This document shows positions 1 to 11,814 of a stretch of DNA of 64,000 nucleotides, piece by piece. The stretch covers positions 115,816,001 through 115,880,000 of the forward strand of contig JBITNC010000001.1 in the NCBI GenBank assembly GCA_050084985.1, read 5' to 3'. The position numbers and the translations under genes were made by a program. The DNA comes from Nageia nagi (lineage: Eukaryota; Pinophyta). Within the stretch, counting starts at the first letter, position 1; each line of letters starts with the position of its first letter. A model generated the notes under the pieces. That model did no database searches and was not told the DNA's origin. It saw only the letters and a list, made by a program, of their open reading frames with translations.

Positions 1-1200
1 TGGTTAACTTCTAAAGAATGATTAATGGAATATTAACAAGTGGTTTTGATTGAGAAGGAAAATTCATCTTTAGTAAATTATGGTTGTATTCAATATAATT
101 TTAGGTGAATATAATTTTATTGGGGTGCAACAAAATTTTTTTAGTAAATGGGTGTGTGAAATTATGAAGTTTTATTAAAAAATTTAATTATGTTCAGTAA
201 GAAGAGAAATGAGAAGAACTTTTTTGCTACTCATTTAGTGGTATTAGATTGTCAACATTAACCTTTTGAGGTTTAAGAAATTATCTTGCTACTAGATTTA
301 ATAGTATTAAACATAATAGATTACACCCTTTAAAGGTGGGATTTTAAATATGAAATGAAGAAATATTAATTTCGAAGAGAAGATCCTCCTAATTCTATAA
401 AAGGGATGATATACTACATAATGTTTGAAGTGATATAAGCTTTCATTATGATTATAATAACAATTGTATTTTACAATTCTAATTTATGATGAAGAGGAAA
501 CTTATCCTTAATGTCTTTAATGTTATAAAGTATATTTAGAGATTAGCTTGATAAGATGTTTCTCTTTATAAACTACAAGGAATGAGTAAATTCCTCTAAT
601 GTTAAACATGGTTGATAAAAAAGACATACTAGAAATTGGAAATTTAGGTGCTTAGCTAGTTGGTTGATCATTTTGGACTATGGTGAAAAAAGTGTGGATT
701 TTAAATAGATGTCATTAGGGTAGATGAAATAAGAGTAGGATTAATTAATAATGATAATGGAAATAGTTGTTAAATCTTCTTTACAGATGGAAAAGATTAC
801 AATACTATATTATTTATGAGTAGAAGGTGTTTCTAAGTATTTATATTTGATGTAATATCACCTTTGTAAGGAAGCGACCTTGCATGGTGAATGATGTGTG
901 GATATAAAAATTGAGTATGTGATACTTATTTCTTGATATGTTTTGATTATAAAAATAAATAGAGATAATCATATGATTGGATATAATACTTTAATTTATT
1001 TTGATTGTAAAACCTAAGTAATAATCCCCCTTAGTATATTTGACCAAGTTTAATGTTTTTTAGGATGATGAATTCCTTATTGTACTTAAATGATTTTTAA
1101 AATAGTGATTTAAGGCTATAAGTATATGTTTTTATAAACCATTTATGACTAGGTGGAGTTATATATGGTTAAAGTAATCTATTTTAATGATCAAGTAGTT
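1..1200. other. AT-rich DNA without a recognisable gene
   Basis: No translated stretch on either strand gives a family match I trust. The segment lies directly upstream of a plus-strand copia reverse transcriptase remnant. It may be the decayed integrase and N-terminal RT part of that element, but that is inference from position only. Confidence 0.4.
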
Positions 1201-1214
1201 ATTCATGAAAAGGT

Positions 1215-2273
1215 TAAAATATTATGTTACCTATATGGCTAAGATGGATGTTCATTGATGATGAAAATGAACCTATGGTTAGAAATCATCCTTATTATTT
1301 ACTTTATATGAATACCTTGGCTATGTAGGCTAAGATGGATGTTCATCTTGCATGTACATGATTTAATTTATATTGGCAATTGTAAAGTGATGTTTAGTGG
1401 ATTTAGAAACACAATGAAAAGTGAACTTGAAATAAGAGATTTGGGTTTAATGAAATATATTCTTGTAATTGAAGTTATCTAATAAGTAGATGGTATCTTT
1501 ATTTCATAAAGCAAATATGAAAGGTACATATTTAAGAGGTTTACCATGGAGAACAATTTAAACCAACAAGTACATCAATTGCAACAAATCTCAAATTGCG
1601 AAAGAAGCATTGTAGCAACAATATAGATTAAACTCTTTACAAAAGATTAGTTGGTAGCCTTATGTATTTAATAACCACTAGATCAAATATTACATATGTA
1701 GTGAGTTTGATTAGTAGATTCATAAAAACATTGAAAAATACTCACTTGTTATGTAGGCAAGAGGATTATATATTATGTTAATGGAACGAAATACAATAAG
1801 ATATTTTATGCAATAACAAATTAAGTTCAACAAGTTGGGTATACAAAAAACTATTGGAGTGGTAATATTGATGTATAGAAAAACACGTTTGGATAAATTT
1901 TCCATCTTGGATAGGGAGTAATTTTATTTTCATCTATAAAATAACTTATTGTTGCACTCTCTACTATTGAAAAGTATATTGCTACCACATTATTACATAT
2001 CAAACAATTCAATTTAGAATAATTTTAGGAAAGTTAAATTATTGATAGGAAAAGGAAACTAAAATAATTTGTGATAACAATTCAACTATAGCATTATTCA
2101 AGGACTTACTATTTCATGGCAAAAGCAAACACATTAATGTTTGATATCATTTCAATAGAGGATTACTGAAAAATAATAAATAACTTTTATTTTACATATT
2201 TCAAAATCTATTTGTACATATTTTTACAAAACCTTTGAAAGATGAAGATTTAAAAAATTAATTTAAAAGGAGA
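1215..2273 (+). pseudogene. Ty1/copia reverse transcriptase-RNase H remnant
   Basis: This is the C-terminal pol part of a copia retrotransposon. Around 1350-1385 the translation reads LHVHDLIYIGN, a mutated form of the YVDD-containing RT catalytic block. It is followed by the RLGLMKYIL-type connection motif at about 1430-1465 (here EIRDLGLMKYIL), a QSKYERYI segment, and a PDI-type region near 1670-1700. RNase H traces follow at about 1940-2250, including a segment like IVALSTIEKYIA and a KSKHINV segment. Many stops and small frame breaks show it is dead. A purine run at 2264-2273 sits just before TGTTGG at 2274, as expected of a polypurine tract and 3' LTR start. The LTR itself is not followed cleanly, because DUF4220-like sequence begins soon after. 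Confidence 0.8.
1225..1360 (+). repeat. Imperfect internal duplication in the copia RT remnant
   Basis: The phrase ggctaagatggatgttcat occurs at about 1238 and again at about 1328, some 90 bases apart. The second copy leads into the RT catalytic block. It looks like a short tandem duplication or a coincidental repeat in low-complexity DNA. Confidence 0.45.
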
Positions 2274-2439
2274 TGTTGGAGATTAGTCCAAACTTCACCT
2301 ACTTCTTTTATTACCTTTTTGACAATATTGGTGATACTACCTTATTATTTTGTATGGAGTTGTCAACCAATTGGAGAGAAGCTTCTTCTTGAGGCTTCTT
2401 CATTTTCGTAGGTATGAACCCTACACATGAATGTAATAC

Positions 2440-2953
2440 AAGAAATTTGAAGATATACAAATCGTTTTTCTTTTTATGAATGGGGCAGCTAGTAGAGTGT
2501 TCTCGTTTCTTGCCATCTCTCATTACAAATGCTTTGTTCCAGAATATATGTTGTGTATCTCCTTGTTTGTTGTTTTCTTAATATCCTGCAAGGTGTTGAA
2601 GCTCTTCATCAGTATGCAAAATATCATATTTCTCATCAAACTTGTGCTCATAACTCGTATATTTATAAATTGCTTGCCTGTTTCCACAATTTTTGAGCAC
2701 CAATCCAAGTGTGATATATCATATTGAATAGGTGCTTTTTCCAGAGTTTATTATCAGGTGTGGTATAAGCGGTCATGGTATCAGGTCCTCCCACAAAAAG
2801 GAGCAAGAGAGGAACCCATAATACATACAAAATTCCAATTGGAGATGAATGAAGCATTCCACCAAATGCATAGTTAGCAATGCCATCCACTGACATGTAG
2901 GCTAACCACACTGAGAGGGCAAATTTTAGTCCAAGAGATAGTGTTATGAACAA
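2440..2953 (-). pseudogene. DUF4220 protein pseudogene, truncated copy A
   Basis: The minus-strand translation from 2953 reads through a stretch matching the N-terminal membrane region of plant DUF4220 proteins (ALSVWLAYMSVDGIANYA, then a conserved GGPDTMTAYTTPDN block). It is closely similar to residues about 60-140 of the longer copy at 4534-6668. After the segment HLFNMIYH it jumps directly to a segment equivalent to SKIV in copy B. About 150 bases are therefore missing, covering the following transmembrane stretch. Downstream the frame shifts, and only the YEY...EHKFDEKYD and MRDGKK parts remain recognisable. DUF4220/DUF594 proteins are plant membrane proteins of unknown function. This copy cannot encode one. 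Confidence 0.85.
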
Positions 2954-3059
2954 CCCTAAGCATTATTCCACCAAATGATTTCCAATATAAAAAAGTACAA
3001 TTATTGAGTGAGTAGTTTTAAAGAAAATAATAGAAAGGATGACGTATTCCTTAAATTTA

Positions 3060-3310
3060 GTCTGGGCTGCTCGTACTAGACACTAATTCTTCATGAAAGT
3101 AAAGGATTAGACTTATCCTTGAATTCCCTATCAACAGGAAAATGTTTAGAAGACGGATTCTATTTTCCCTTGAGGAGAAGCTTAAGAGCACCTGGGTTCC
3201 ACGTCTTATTCTTCTTTGTGATGACAATAATGTTTCCCCGTGATCAGCATTTTCCTTCACGTCCTATTCTTCATTATGATGATGTTAATTTTTCTGTTTC
3301 TGAGTATTAA
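3060..3310. repeat. Block duplicated upstream of both DUF4220 copies (copy A side)
   Basis: This block is recognisably similar, in the same orientation, to about 7895-8165. Shared phrases include gatccttgaattcc-type text, acgtcttattcttcttt/acgccttattcttcttt, gatgac(g)t/aataatgtttcc and cgcgtgat/ccgtgat. Within the block the phrase around tattcttctttgtgatgac is repeated once more about 65 bases on. Both blocks lie on the 5' side of a minus-strand DUF4220 copy, so they may be old upstream or 5' UTR sequence carried along in the duplication. Confidence 0.75.
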
Positions 3311-3470
3311 CATTTTGATTTATTGCTTACACTACTTATTTTTTTTCTTTAATTAGATAGAATTTACTAGGGGTTATATTGGTATTTCTCATATGATTGT
3401 ATTCACTAATCTTATTGATTGCTATTGGTTATCTGTGGAAATTAATATAATTTCTTTCTTTCTTGTCATT
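3307..3470. repeat. Direct repeat R1, left copy
   Basis: The sequence from tttgatttattgcttacac through ggttatattggtatttctcatatgattgtattcac to attaatataatttctttc recurs, with substitutions and a short deletion, at about 3603-3745. The copies lie about 295 bases apart in the same orientation. No coding content is seen. Confidence 0.75.
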
Positions 3471-3602
3471 GTCAATCATTGATGGTTTTTGTGAAGAATT
3501 CCTACTACATTTTTATCCATTCTTCATGGATAAAGTTATATTATAGGTTATAATATCATCATTATCTTGAAACATCAAATATCAACAAAATTTTTCCTCT
3601 AT

Positions 3603-3750
3603 TCTGATTTATTGCTTATACTATTTGTTTTTTTGCTTTCTTAGATTGAACCCACTAAGGATTATATTGGTATCTTGGACATGATTGTATTGACGACTTT
3701 TGATTATCTGTAGACATTAGTATAATTTCTTTCGTCTTTCTTTCTATTCT
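3603..3750. repeat. Direct repeat R1, right copy
   Basis: This is the second copy of the repeat at 3307-3470. It shares tctgatttattgcttatac, ggattatattggtatct, atgattgtattgac and agtataatttctttcgtc. Together the copies suggest a local tandem duplication followed by divergence. Confidence 0.75.
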
Positions 3751-4330
3751 AAACTAATACAAATAATAATCATAAAACAATTTTATCAGTAAATATACTT
3801 ACACTAAAATATATTCTTATATTAATACTACAATAAATAAAATTTTGTTATTAAAAAATCATATATATGAGTAAAATGTTTTATTATATTCTTCAATTAA
3901 AAACAAACATTGAATTAGGAAGAATACAAAATTCGTATCAATATTTCAAATATCTTTACTTCATTTCTTTAATTCTTCTAAAATTTTCTAAAACCTAATA
4001 AAATATCCAACAAAACTCTTAAATTATAAAAAATATCTTATTATATTATAAAATTTTATAAAAAAAAACCTTTATCTATTTTTAGATCTATATTACTATC
4101 TCATATTACTATCAATAAAAATATTAATATATAATTAATCATATGAATTCAATATGTAACTAACATTCTTATTAATAATCTTTCTATACCTTAGAAAAAG
4201 TTACTATACACTTAATTTCCATTTCATAATTATTTATTATTTTATCAACAAACTTTGCTTTACATTGTAGCAACATATAACTTACAAACCTACATCTAAC
4301 ATACCATACCAGACTTCTCTGTCCTTATCT
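3751..4330. other. AT-rich spacer
   Basis: Very AT-rich DNA with many short A/T runs. I see no coding frame, repeat structure or RNA gene in it. It lies between the R1 repeats and the 3' end of the DUF4220 pseudogene. Confidence 0.5.
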
Positions 4331-4533
4331 CCCACCACTTTAGATGAAGGGCCCTGAACGTCTATTTCTCGTCATGGCTTTCGTGAATGAACAGAATAAT
4401 TGAACAACAAATCATAGTAATATGACAGTCTTAGCAGCTTCTTAGATAAAGAAATTTAAAAGGAATAGACATAAGATAACACCGAGAGGGAGTTTAGGTA
4501 TACAAGATGTTTCATGGCAAGAGCCCGTAGATG

Positions 4534-6668
4534 TTACTGTACATTGCAGCGCGATATGCCAATATGACCCAACAGCGTCCAGATATGAGTCAACAGTTCT
4601 CCACCAAAAGTTAGCCGCTCTGTATGGAACTCAAGTTTGTTAAATGCAGCAATGTAAAACGCCGTACAACACCAGTGTTGTGCTAACAGTTTCCACTGAT
4701 CTTCGACCTCTAACTCCTGAAGCTGGCGTGCTATCTTTATGCCACTGTGTAGGTTACTTCCTTTAGGGTCGTCAGGGCACTTGTCAAAGTGGTGTAAAAG
4801 CTCTTGATACTCATCCTGATACATAGAAGCCGCATGATCATTCCTAGCTATATCTGCAATTTGGAAATGGAGCTGCATGTACATAAGCGTTGCAATATCA
4901 GGTTGGAGAGGTAAAATTTTTGGGCAGGAGATCATGAGATAAGCACAAAAGCATGACAATTTCGTGCAGAGACGAATGTTGGTCACATTATCTCCATCAC
5001 AATGTAAAGGCCAATCATCTCTCTAGCAAATGGAGGTGGCTATATTCCAGGAAAGAATTTGAAGCTCCAAGTCACAGTCGACAGCCCATCTCAAGTCTTG
5101 GTAATCTTCTAGATAGGAACGGTCATCGAAATGGAATGTTTTTCTCTTGCATTCCTCAACTTCTACCCCTTCGTATTTGCATTTTAGCCACTGAAACAAT
5201 AATTGCTTCAGTCTATCTTCAATTGGCTCGTGTGTTATGTACGGGTACCCTTACATACGGCTTGTGACATACCAGATTCTTAAAGACATACCAGATTCTT
5301 CAAGTGTCTGCCTTGATGCAAAATTTATATACCCTCCACATGAGAGCGGAAGAAGGGATGCAAGCATCCAGGACACAGCATTGCTGAACCCTGTTCTGCC
5401 AATATTGATTTCTAAGGCAAAGACTCTCTCGAACTATTCGGATCGCCCGCATGAGCATCTTCAAGATCGCGGACAAGAAGCTGTCTGTGCGCCTCGGTCG
5501 ATGGAAAAGGCGGATGTATAAGCAAACCAACCATACTATTGTCCAATCTGATACCATAATTCTGCACAGCTGGAAAACCTCAAGAAGGAATGCTAATGAA
5601 ATCAGAATGTGTGCCACCATCCTTTCTTGTATATGAAGATGAGATTGACCTTCTTTCAGACCTTGACGGTCAGAAACCATGCCACTCCTAACAATATGGC
5701 GTTTAAAAGGCGCATTGGCATTCCCCACCTAGTGGAATACGTGAGAGACTTGGAGAACAACATATCATACATAAATTTTAGTTCTCTCTCCATTAGTTTA
5801 AACGTAATCTCAGGCTTTATATTGATCAGAAATCTCCTCGTCTTTGGCTGTACACTTTGAACTGCTTGCCCTCGTACTCCCACACAACTTGAACGGTGAC
5901 TGCACCTGTCCCGGACAGGGAATCTTTGGACCATTTAAAATCTCCGTGGCTGAACTTGTCAAACCATCGTTCCTCTCCCATAACAAGGAAGTTACATTTT
6001 TCTTCAAATATTTCGGAAGCTTGACTTGAATTTGGGCCTTGAGAATCGCAATTCTCGTCCAACTTATGCTCATCTCTCATGTATTCATAAATTGGTTGAG
6101 TAGACTGCACGATCTTGGACTAGGAAGCCAATCTCAACGCCATGATTATCTCTGCGTATTTGGTAGCTCCTGAAATCAACACAATAATTCCGCTAGCCAA
6201 AAGAAGCCAATGCCCTTTATCTCTCTCCAGTTCGATTGCAGAAAAAATGACATAGCTTGTCACCCCACTCTGATAGATCATATTGAATAGGTGTCTTTTC
6301 CAGAGTTCATTATCAGGTGTGGAATAGGTGGTCATGGTATCTGGCCCTCCCAAATGAAGAAGCAAGAGAGGAGCCCATAATGCATACAAAATTCCAGTTG
6401 GAGATGACTGAAGCATTGTACCAAGTGCATACGTAGCCACGCCATCGGCCGACATGTAGGCTAACCACAATGACAGGGTTAACCATTTTTTTGAACTCTG
6501 AAATCTGGTTGCACCACAAAAAGCAAGACGCAGTTGCAGGGTCATACTGAGTACAACCAGAACGCTAATCAACCAATTATGATTGATTGCTAAGGGGAAA
6601 TCTAACGCCTCACTGCCATATTGATTTTCTTGCTGTTTGGAACTTGTGAAACGCAAGGGGCGCCCCAT
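4534..6668 (-). pseudogene. DUF4220/DUF594 membrane protein pseudogene, near full-length copy B
   Basis: Read on the minus strand from ATG at 6668, the frames give a complete DUF4220 then DUF594 arrangement of about 710 codons, close to the family's usual 600-750. In order: hydrophobic segments and SLWLAYMSADGVATYA, GGPDTMTTYSTPDN with HLFNMIY, KYAEIIMALR, ERELKFMYDMLFSK, a VSDWTIVW segment, WNIATSIC, and the C-terminal DUF594 block ending GGELLTHIWTLLGHIGI before TAA at 4534-4536. The gene appears intronless and is less AT-rich than its surroundings. It is broken by in-frame TAG at 6120-6122, a frameshift near 5830-5845, another near 5665, further disorder around 5266-5300 with a 19-base tandem duplication, and a TAG near 5023. 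Function is unknown for the family; these are predicted plant plasma-membrane or endomembrane proteins. A TTG lies ten codons upstream of the ATG in frame, behind a TGA. Confidence 0.9.
5266..5302. repeat. Short tandem duplication inside the DUF4220 pseudogene
   Basis: The phrase gacataccagattctt occurs at 5266 and again at 5285, a 19-base period. It falls in the linker before the DUF594 part and contributes to loss of the reading frame there. Confidence 0.85.
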
Positions 6669-6699
6669 AGATGCAGAGAACCAATGTAACTCTTGCAAA

Positions 6700-7894
6700 T
6701 ATCATACGCTATCATAACAATATATACCATCCATAAGTTGAAGTAAATGAGTGTTTAAAATGTAAAGTTTCCTTCAATGTGAAAGAGCATGGCAGATACA
6801 TGTAAGTCGTGCAAGAGACACAGACACATGGGTCGGTGCAAGTCTTTCATGACTTTTTGTAGAAAATTGAAACAGGTGCGGGTGCATCTTAGGTGTAGGC
6901 AACTTCTTTCAAACATCGTTTTAAATAAGATTGGACCGGATGATTAGCAACTTCCTACAATAATATTTTCCAAGTTTTAGATGATTTGACTTAATACAAA
7001 CAAATGAAATTCTTTACCAACTTTGATGAAATGAAATACAAGTGGAGGATCAAAAGTGCTCAAGCAAACAAAAATAAATACAAAAGAATATAAAATCATG
7101 CACAGATAATTAATATCATTCATAAAATAGATTCTTTCTTATGTTTTCTTAAGATCAGATGATATAAATCAATACTGAAAAAATTATTGATGCTCTAGCA
7201 CTTATCATTTTCCACCAATATCTTTATCATTCTTTGGTCTATCAAAGTTGATGAAATAGGATGTGATAAGCAAAGGTTGTTAAAGGTGAGAGACCAAGAC
7301 TAGAGCTCTTCTACTGCCTAAAATAGATTACTTTTCTAATAGAAAATATAACTTCATGATGATTTCCAATAAAAATGAAACTCATCTTGACATTGACATT
7401 CTTCTGATAACAGCATTTTAGTTGATAGGAGAAAAATTAAGATAACAACTGTTTGACCCATTTAGAATGATTAATAGATGTATCCCATAAAAAACGGAGC
7501 ATATAAAATAAAAATATATACATTTATATGCAAAGTCTAGTAATAGTCTTCGTTGTTTTTGGCAATGATCTCTCTCAAAATCTAATTTTTTTTCTTTTTT
7601 AATCCTAGATTCTTAAAATAAATAATATTATCTAACCAAATTTTAACTATTAATCTGTAAAAAAATTCTTAATATTTCTATTAAGTACAATTTAACAACG
7701 AATAATCGAAATCATTTACTCTCCCAAAAATCGTCGAATTTTTTTATTAATCGCCGCGTTTTAAAACCTATAGCATCCTGTTGTAAGTGTGGTTTAAAAA
7801 AAATATTATTACCCATTGATTATTTACAAAAGAATAGAAATAACAACGTACTTACCAGATACTTGTCCAGCAAGTTTGAAGCACTTAATTACTT
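6700..7894. other. Upstream spacer of the DUF4220 pseudogene
   Basis: No coding frame is recognised. The first 200 bases upstream of the pseudogene (6700-6910) are less AT-rich and may be old 5' UTR or promoter. The rest is AT-rich. I could not assign a TATA box or start site with confidence. Confidence 0.4.
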
Positions 7895-8165
7895 CAAAAT
7901 TCGTTTGTTATGAAAATGAAGGATTGGACTCGATCCTTGAATTCCATATTACATGGAAATTCTTCAGAACAGATATTCCATTCTTCGTTAACAAGAAGCT
8001 TACAACTTAAGCATCTTGTTTTCCATGCCCTATCTATTCCACGCCTTATTCTTCTTTATGATGACGTTAACGTTTCCGCGTGATGAACATTCTCTTCCAT
8101 CTCAATTCCACACACTATTCTTCTTTACGATGACGATAATGTATCTGCCTCGTTAGAATTTTCTC
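7895..8165. repeat. Block duplicated upstream of both DUF4220 copies (copy B side)
   Basis: This is the partner of 3060-3310 in the same orientation. The block contains its own ~65-base internal repeat: tattcttctttatgatgac at about 8047 and tattcttctttacgatgac at about 8117, each followed by a gttaacgtttcc or ataatgtatctg variant. The same internal periodicity is seen in the copy A block, so it predates the duplication. Confidence 0.75.
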
Positions 8166-8900
8166 CATTATCAATAATTGGTGGCTTCAAGGAAGAATTG
8201 GATCAAGTTCTTGGTATATTATGGGTTACGAAAGATGTGAAGGTATCAAAAGTTATATCATAGTTTAGGATATAGTATACTACAGCTTGATATTATTGTT
8301 GTACATTTGATAAGAGTCTAAGCTTGCAATTTTATTTTTTAGCAAGTAATTAATTAATTATTGTATTTTAAAATTTTATATATTTCATGAAATATATATA
8401 TAATACTGTTTATGAAAGATTATTTTATTTTTAATAGTAAAATATTTTTTTGTTCATTTTGATAAAATGTATTTATAGCAAATATAGATTATGAAAGATG
8501 TAAAAGTATATGAATGTTTCACTTAAAGATTATATATAATAGTTTAGCATATTATACAATTGATATAGTCTTACAAATAATAGGACTATCAAATTTACAA
8601 TGTAGAAGTACATAATTAATTATTATAATTTAAAATTTTACATATTTCAAGAAAATATAGAATAATTTTTATTCATTTAAATAAAATAATTTAAATAAAA
8701 TATTTTAATAAAATGTATTGATATTGAGTAGTCAATTAAACTTTAATATTTCCTTAGCACCATTTATTTTTTATAAGCATTACAACCGCAAACATCTTTT
8801 GTTATGTCAAACTTTTTATATAATCTTAGTCATAACCCTCAAATATAACAATCTAAAACTATGCATTGTAAGATGTTAGAATAACTCCAAAGAAAAATGC
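8166..8900. other. AT-rich spacer
   Basis: No gene or clear repeat. It includes a diverged duplicated phrase: tatattatacaattg...atagtctta near 8540 resembles tatagtatactacagcttgatattattg near 8268, each after an agatgtgaa/agatgtaaa phrase. This hints at another local duplication too diverged to delimit. Confidence 0.35.
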
Positions 8901-8949
8901 ATTGTATTAGATTTGAGATAAGAAAAAATACATCACAAAGTGACTCTAC

Positions 8950-11490
8950 ATATTCACCTCTATAGGTGACCTTTGGATTACACATACACTCTTCACACGA
9001 TCTTCCTTATTATTCCTAAAAATCAAGTAAACTTTTATAGCCAAATTTACTAAATATATTAAGTACTACTACTATATTATAAATATCCAAGACTTATGAC
9101 ATAGCCTGAAATTGAAACTCTATTCTATTTGTCCCCATCAAATTTTGAATCTGAATATCCAATCAATTTGAAGTATCTCAACTTAGAATATTTAAGTCCA
9201 AAATCTTGAGTTCCCTTAAAATATCCAAGGATTCTTTTTATTGTTATCCAATGTCCTTCACATGGTTTTTGCAAAAATCAAGAAAAGAGTCCAACCATAA
9301 ATGAAATATATTACCTTGTTATGGTTATATAACTAAGAATTCTTAAATGAGTTATCTGTCTTTTGTAGCATCCTCAAATTGGTTCCCTTTAATTGATTGC
9401 AACTTCAATTGTTATTCCATTGGAGTACAAACAGGTTTGCAATCTTACATGCTAAATATATTCAATGAATCTCTAATGTACTTTCTTTTAAAAAAGAATA
9501 TATATCTTGATGTTTGATTCACTTCAACACCTAAGTAGTACTAAAGATGCCCCATATCGGGTATTTCAAAATCCCTCTTCAATTCTTTTCTCATGGATTC
9601 AATGTATCCTTCATTGTTCCCTATTATCAAAAGAAAATCTATATATCATAAGAAATACAATAGTCTTACCAATTTGTTTTATAAATAAAGTTGCATCATT
9701 AAGATTATAGTGCTCAAAATTGATTTTCAATAGATGCTTAGTAAGATTTTCATGCTAAATGCAAGGAGCTTACTTTAGATCATACAAAGACTTGATGACT
9801 TTGTATATCTTTTTTTTACCTTTCACTATGTATCATGTGCTCACTCTTTTAGATCATCATTTAGGAATTTTATGTTCATATCTATTTGATGAACTTTTAC
9901 CCATACTAAGTTGACATAGTGAACAAAAAAAGAATGGTCCCCCATTTTATTGTAAGAGAAAATGTATCATCATAAATAATACCTTTTTCATGTGTAAAAC
10001 CATTTACCTTCAATGCAAGCCTCACTTTCTATTTATCAAGTGATACATATTTTTTGTACTTATTTTTTATGATCGACTTGTAACCTATTAATTTCATTCC
10101 ATATGGAAGATATACCAACTTCCATGTCCCATTCTTGATGAGAGCAACATATTCTTTCTTCATGGCTTATTTCCACACATCATGATAAACAACTGTTTGA
10201 AGAATTTTTCTCTAAATTGATAGAGAAATGCAACTTATAATCAAAAATATATTCCATATTGTCAACATCATTTTCATCATCTGAATTTGAATCATCTATC
10301 GCTTCATCTTATTTTTTGATTAATAGGAACTTGTAGTTCTCATTTTCCCCGCTTCATCAAGATGAACACTTTTAAGTATTTTAGAGAGCTATGTTTGAAT
10401 CCTTTAATATGATTCAAGTTTTTCAAATGGATGACAAGGTGCAATATTCTCATCAATAACTAACATATCAATTGTTGAAATCACATCATCAATCTGACCT
10501 TCTATTTCTAACTTTGATGAATTGAAATAATCTAGAGGAGGAGTATGTGCTTAAGGTCCTTGCTCTTCAAGAACAAGTGACATAGATTCCAAATTTTGAT
10601 CTAATATAGGAATCCCCTTTAATATTTAAAATCCTATAATCATCTTTAAGACAATTCTCTCCATGGGTAAACTTATTTAGGTGATCAACTTATCACTCAA
10701 TAATCACATCACTCTTTAATTATTCAAGAAATATCAAATCCCTTACAAAGAGGAATTAACTTTTTATCTCGTTATAAAATGTATATATCTTGGTAGTATA
10801 TGACTACCCTAAGAAAATACATTTGGGACTCTTGGTACAAATTTAATTTCTTTATTTCTTAGGAGTCAAGGTATAATAAGTGGAACCAAAAACCTTGAGA
10901 TACCTAACCAAAGGAAGATATAGCCAAACCACATTTCATAAGGAGTCTTTTTATTATCAAGATCATGAGAGGGACATCTATTTTTTATATATTATACAAT
11001 GAACTACATTATCCCAAAATAACAATTCATATTCTTGAAAAATCATATTTAATGGACTATATTTAAAAGTATTTTATTCATCCTTTTTGCCATGCCATTA
11101 TGTTTGGGTTTTAAGGAACACTAGTTTGATATTTGATTCCATGTTGGAAAATATAGATTTTAATTTTATTTTAAGTATACTCCCTTCATTATGATTACAA
11201 ATTATTCCAATACAAGCATTTTCTTCATTTTCTATGCTAAAATGAGATTCTTTAAATTTTTACATGCTCCACATTTATTCTTCAACAAGTACACCCGACA
11301 CATAATGTTATAGTTATGAATGAAAGTTATGATATATTTATTTCTAGCAGTAGAGGGTACATGAAAATGTTTGGATTAAATCAGAGTGAATGAGTTTAGG
11401 CTTTCTATATACTTTCATTTTGAATCAATGAAATATTGCTTATGGTTCTTACATAAGATACTTGCTTCAAAATGTTCTATATTGTTAGGC
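8950..11490 (-). mobile_element. Ty1/copia integrase-RT-RNase H remnant (3' half of a split element)
   Basis: Minus-strand translations give copia pol in order. Integrase core (about 11150-11490) has a YIITFIHNYN segment and YLLKNK; its C-terminal part at about 10960-11130 has a HNGMAKRMNKILL segment and KTPYEMWFG. RT at about 9700-10240 has YLPYGMKLIGYKSIIK, KGIIYDDTFS and KVIKSLYDLK. RNase H at about 9040-9320 has HWITIKRILGYFKGTQDFGL and LIGYSDSKFDGD. Stops and frame breaks are frequent, so it is inactive. The gag-protease half of the same element lies at 12845-14300 on the same strand, so the element is interrupted by the insert at about 11,500-12,840. No convincing LTR was found on the 3' side. 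Confidence 0.88.
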
Positions 11491-11589
11491 ATTATAAGAA
11501 AACTTCACTATAATAATACATCATAGCATCAGGATGGGCATCAGGGCATGGTGTAATTTATTATTTTTTGTTTAGTTCTTAACACTATG

Positions 11590-11795
11590 GATGATACTAC
11601 ATGACATGTCAAAATTAGTGTTAGATATAGAGTTAGAGCTAACATCAAAGCTAGCAATAGTTAGCATAAAATATAATTAGAGCTAGTAACAATTAGCGTC
11701 ATATATAATAATAATTAAAGTTAGAGATAGCACCAGAGTTAGTAATAGTTAACATTAGAGCTAGCATCAATTGGCATGAGCTATAGTATCAAAAA
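11590..11795. repeat. Minisatellite block M1-left
   Basis: Imperfect units of roughly 30-40 bases built on agagctagcatcaaagctag, caatagttagcat and agttagagatagcacc. The same units occur at 12,670-12,815. The two blocks border the PPR-containing insert in the copia element. Confidence 0.8.
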
Positions 11796-11814
11796 TTAAA
11801 AAAGAAAATTGTAA

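Noticed and set aside
5237-5636. Plus-strand open frames across the DUF4220 pseudogene
   Set aside because: Shadows of the minus-strand gene, which has clear family motifs.
9507-9710. 67-codon plus-strand frame
   Set aside because: Antisense to the copia RT connection region read on the minus strand.
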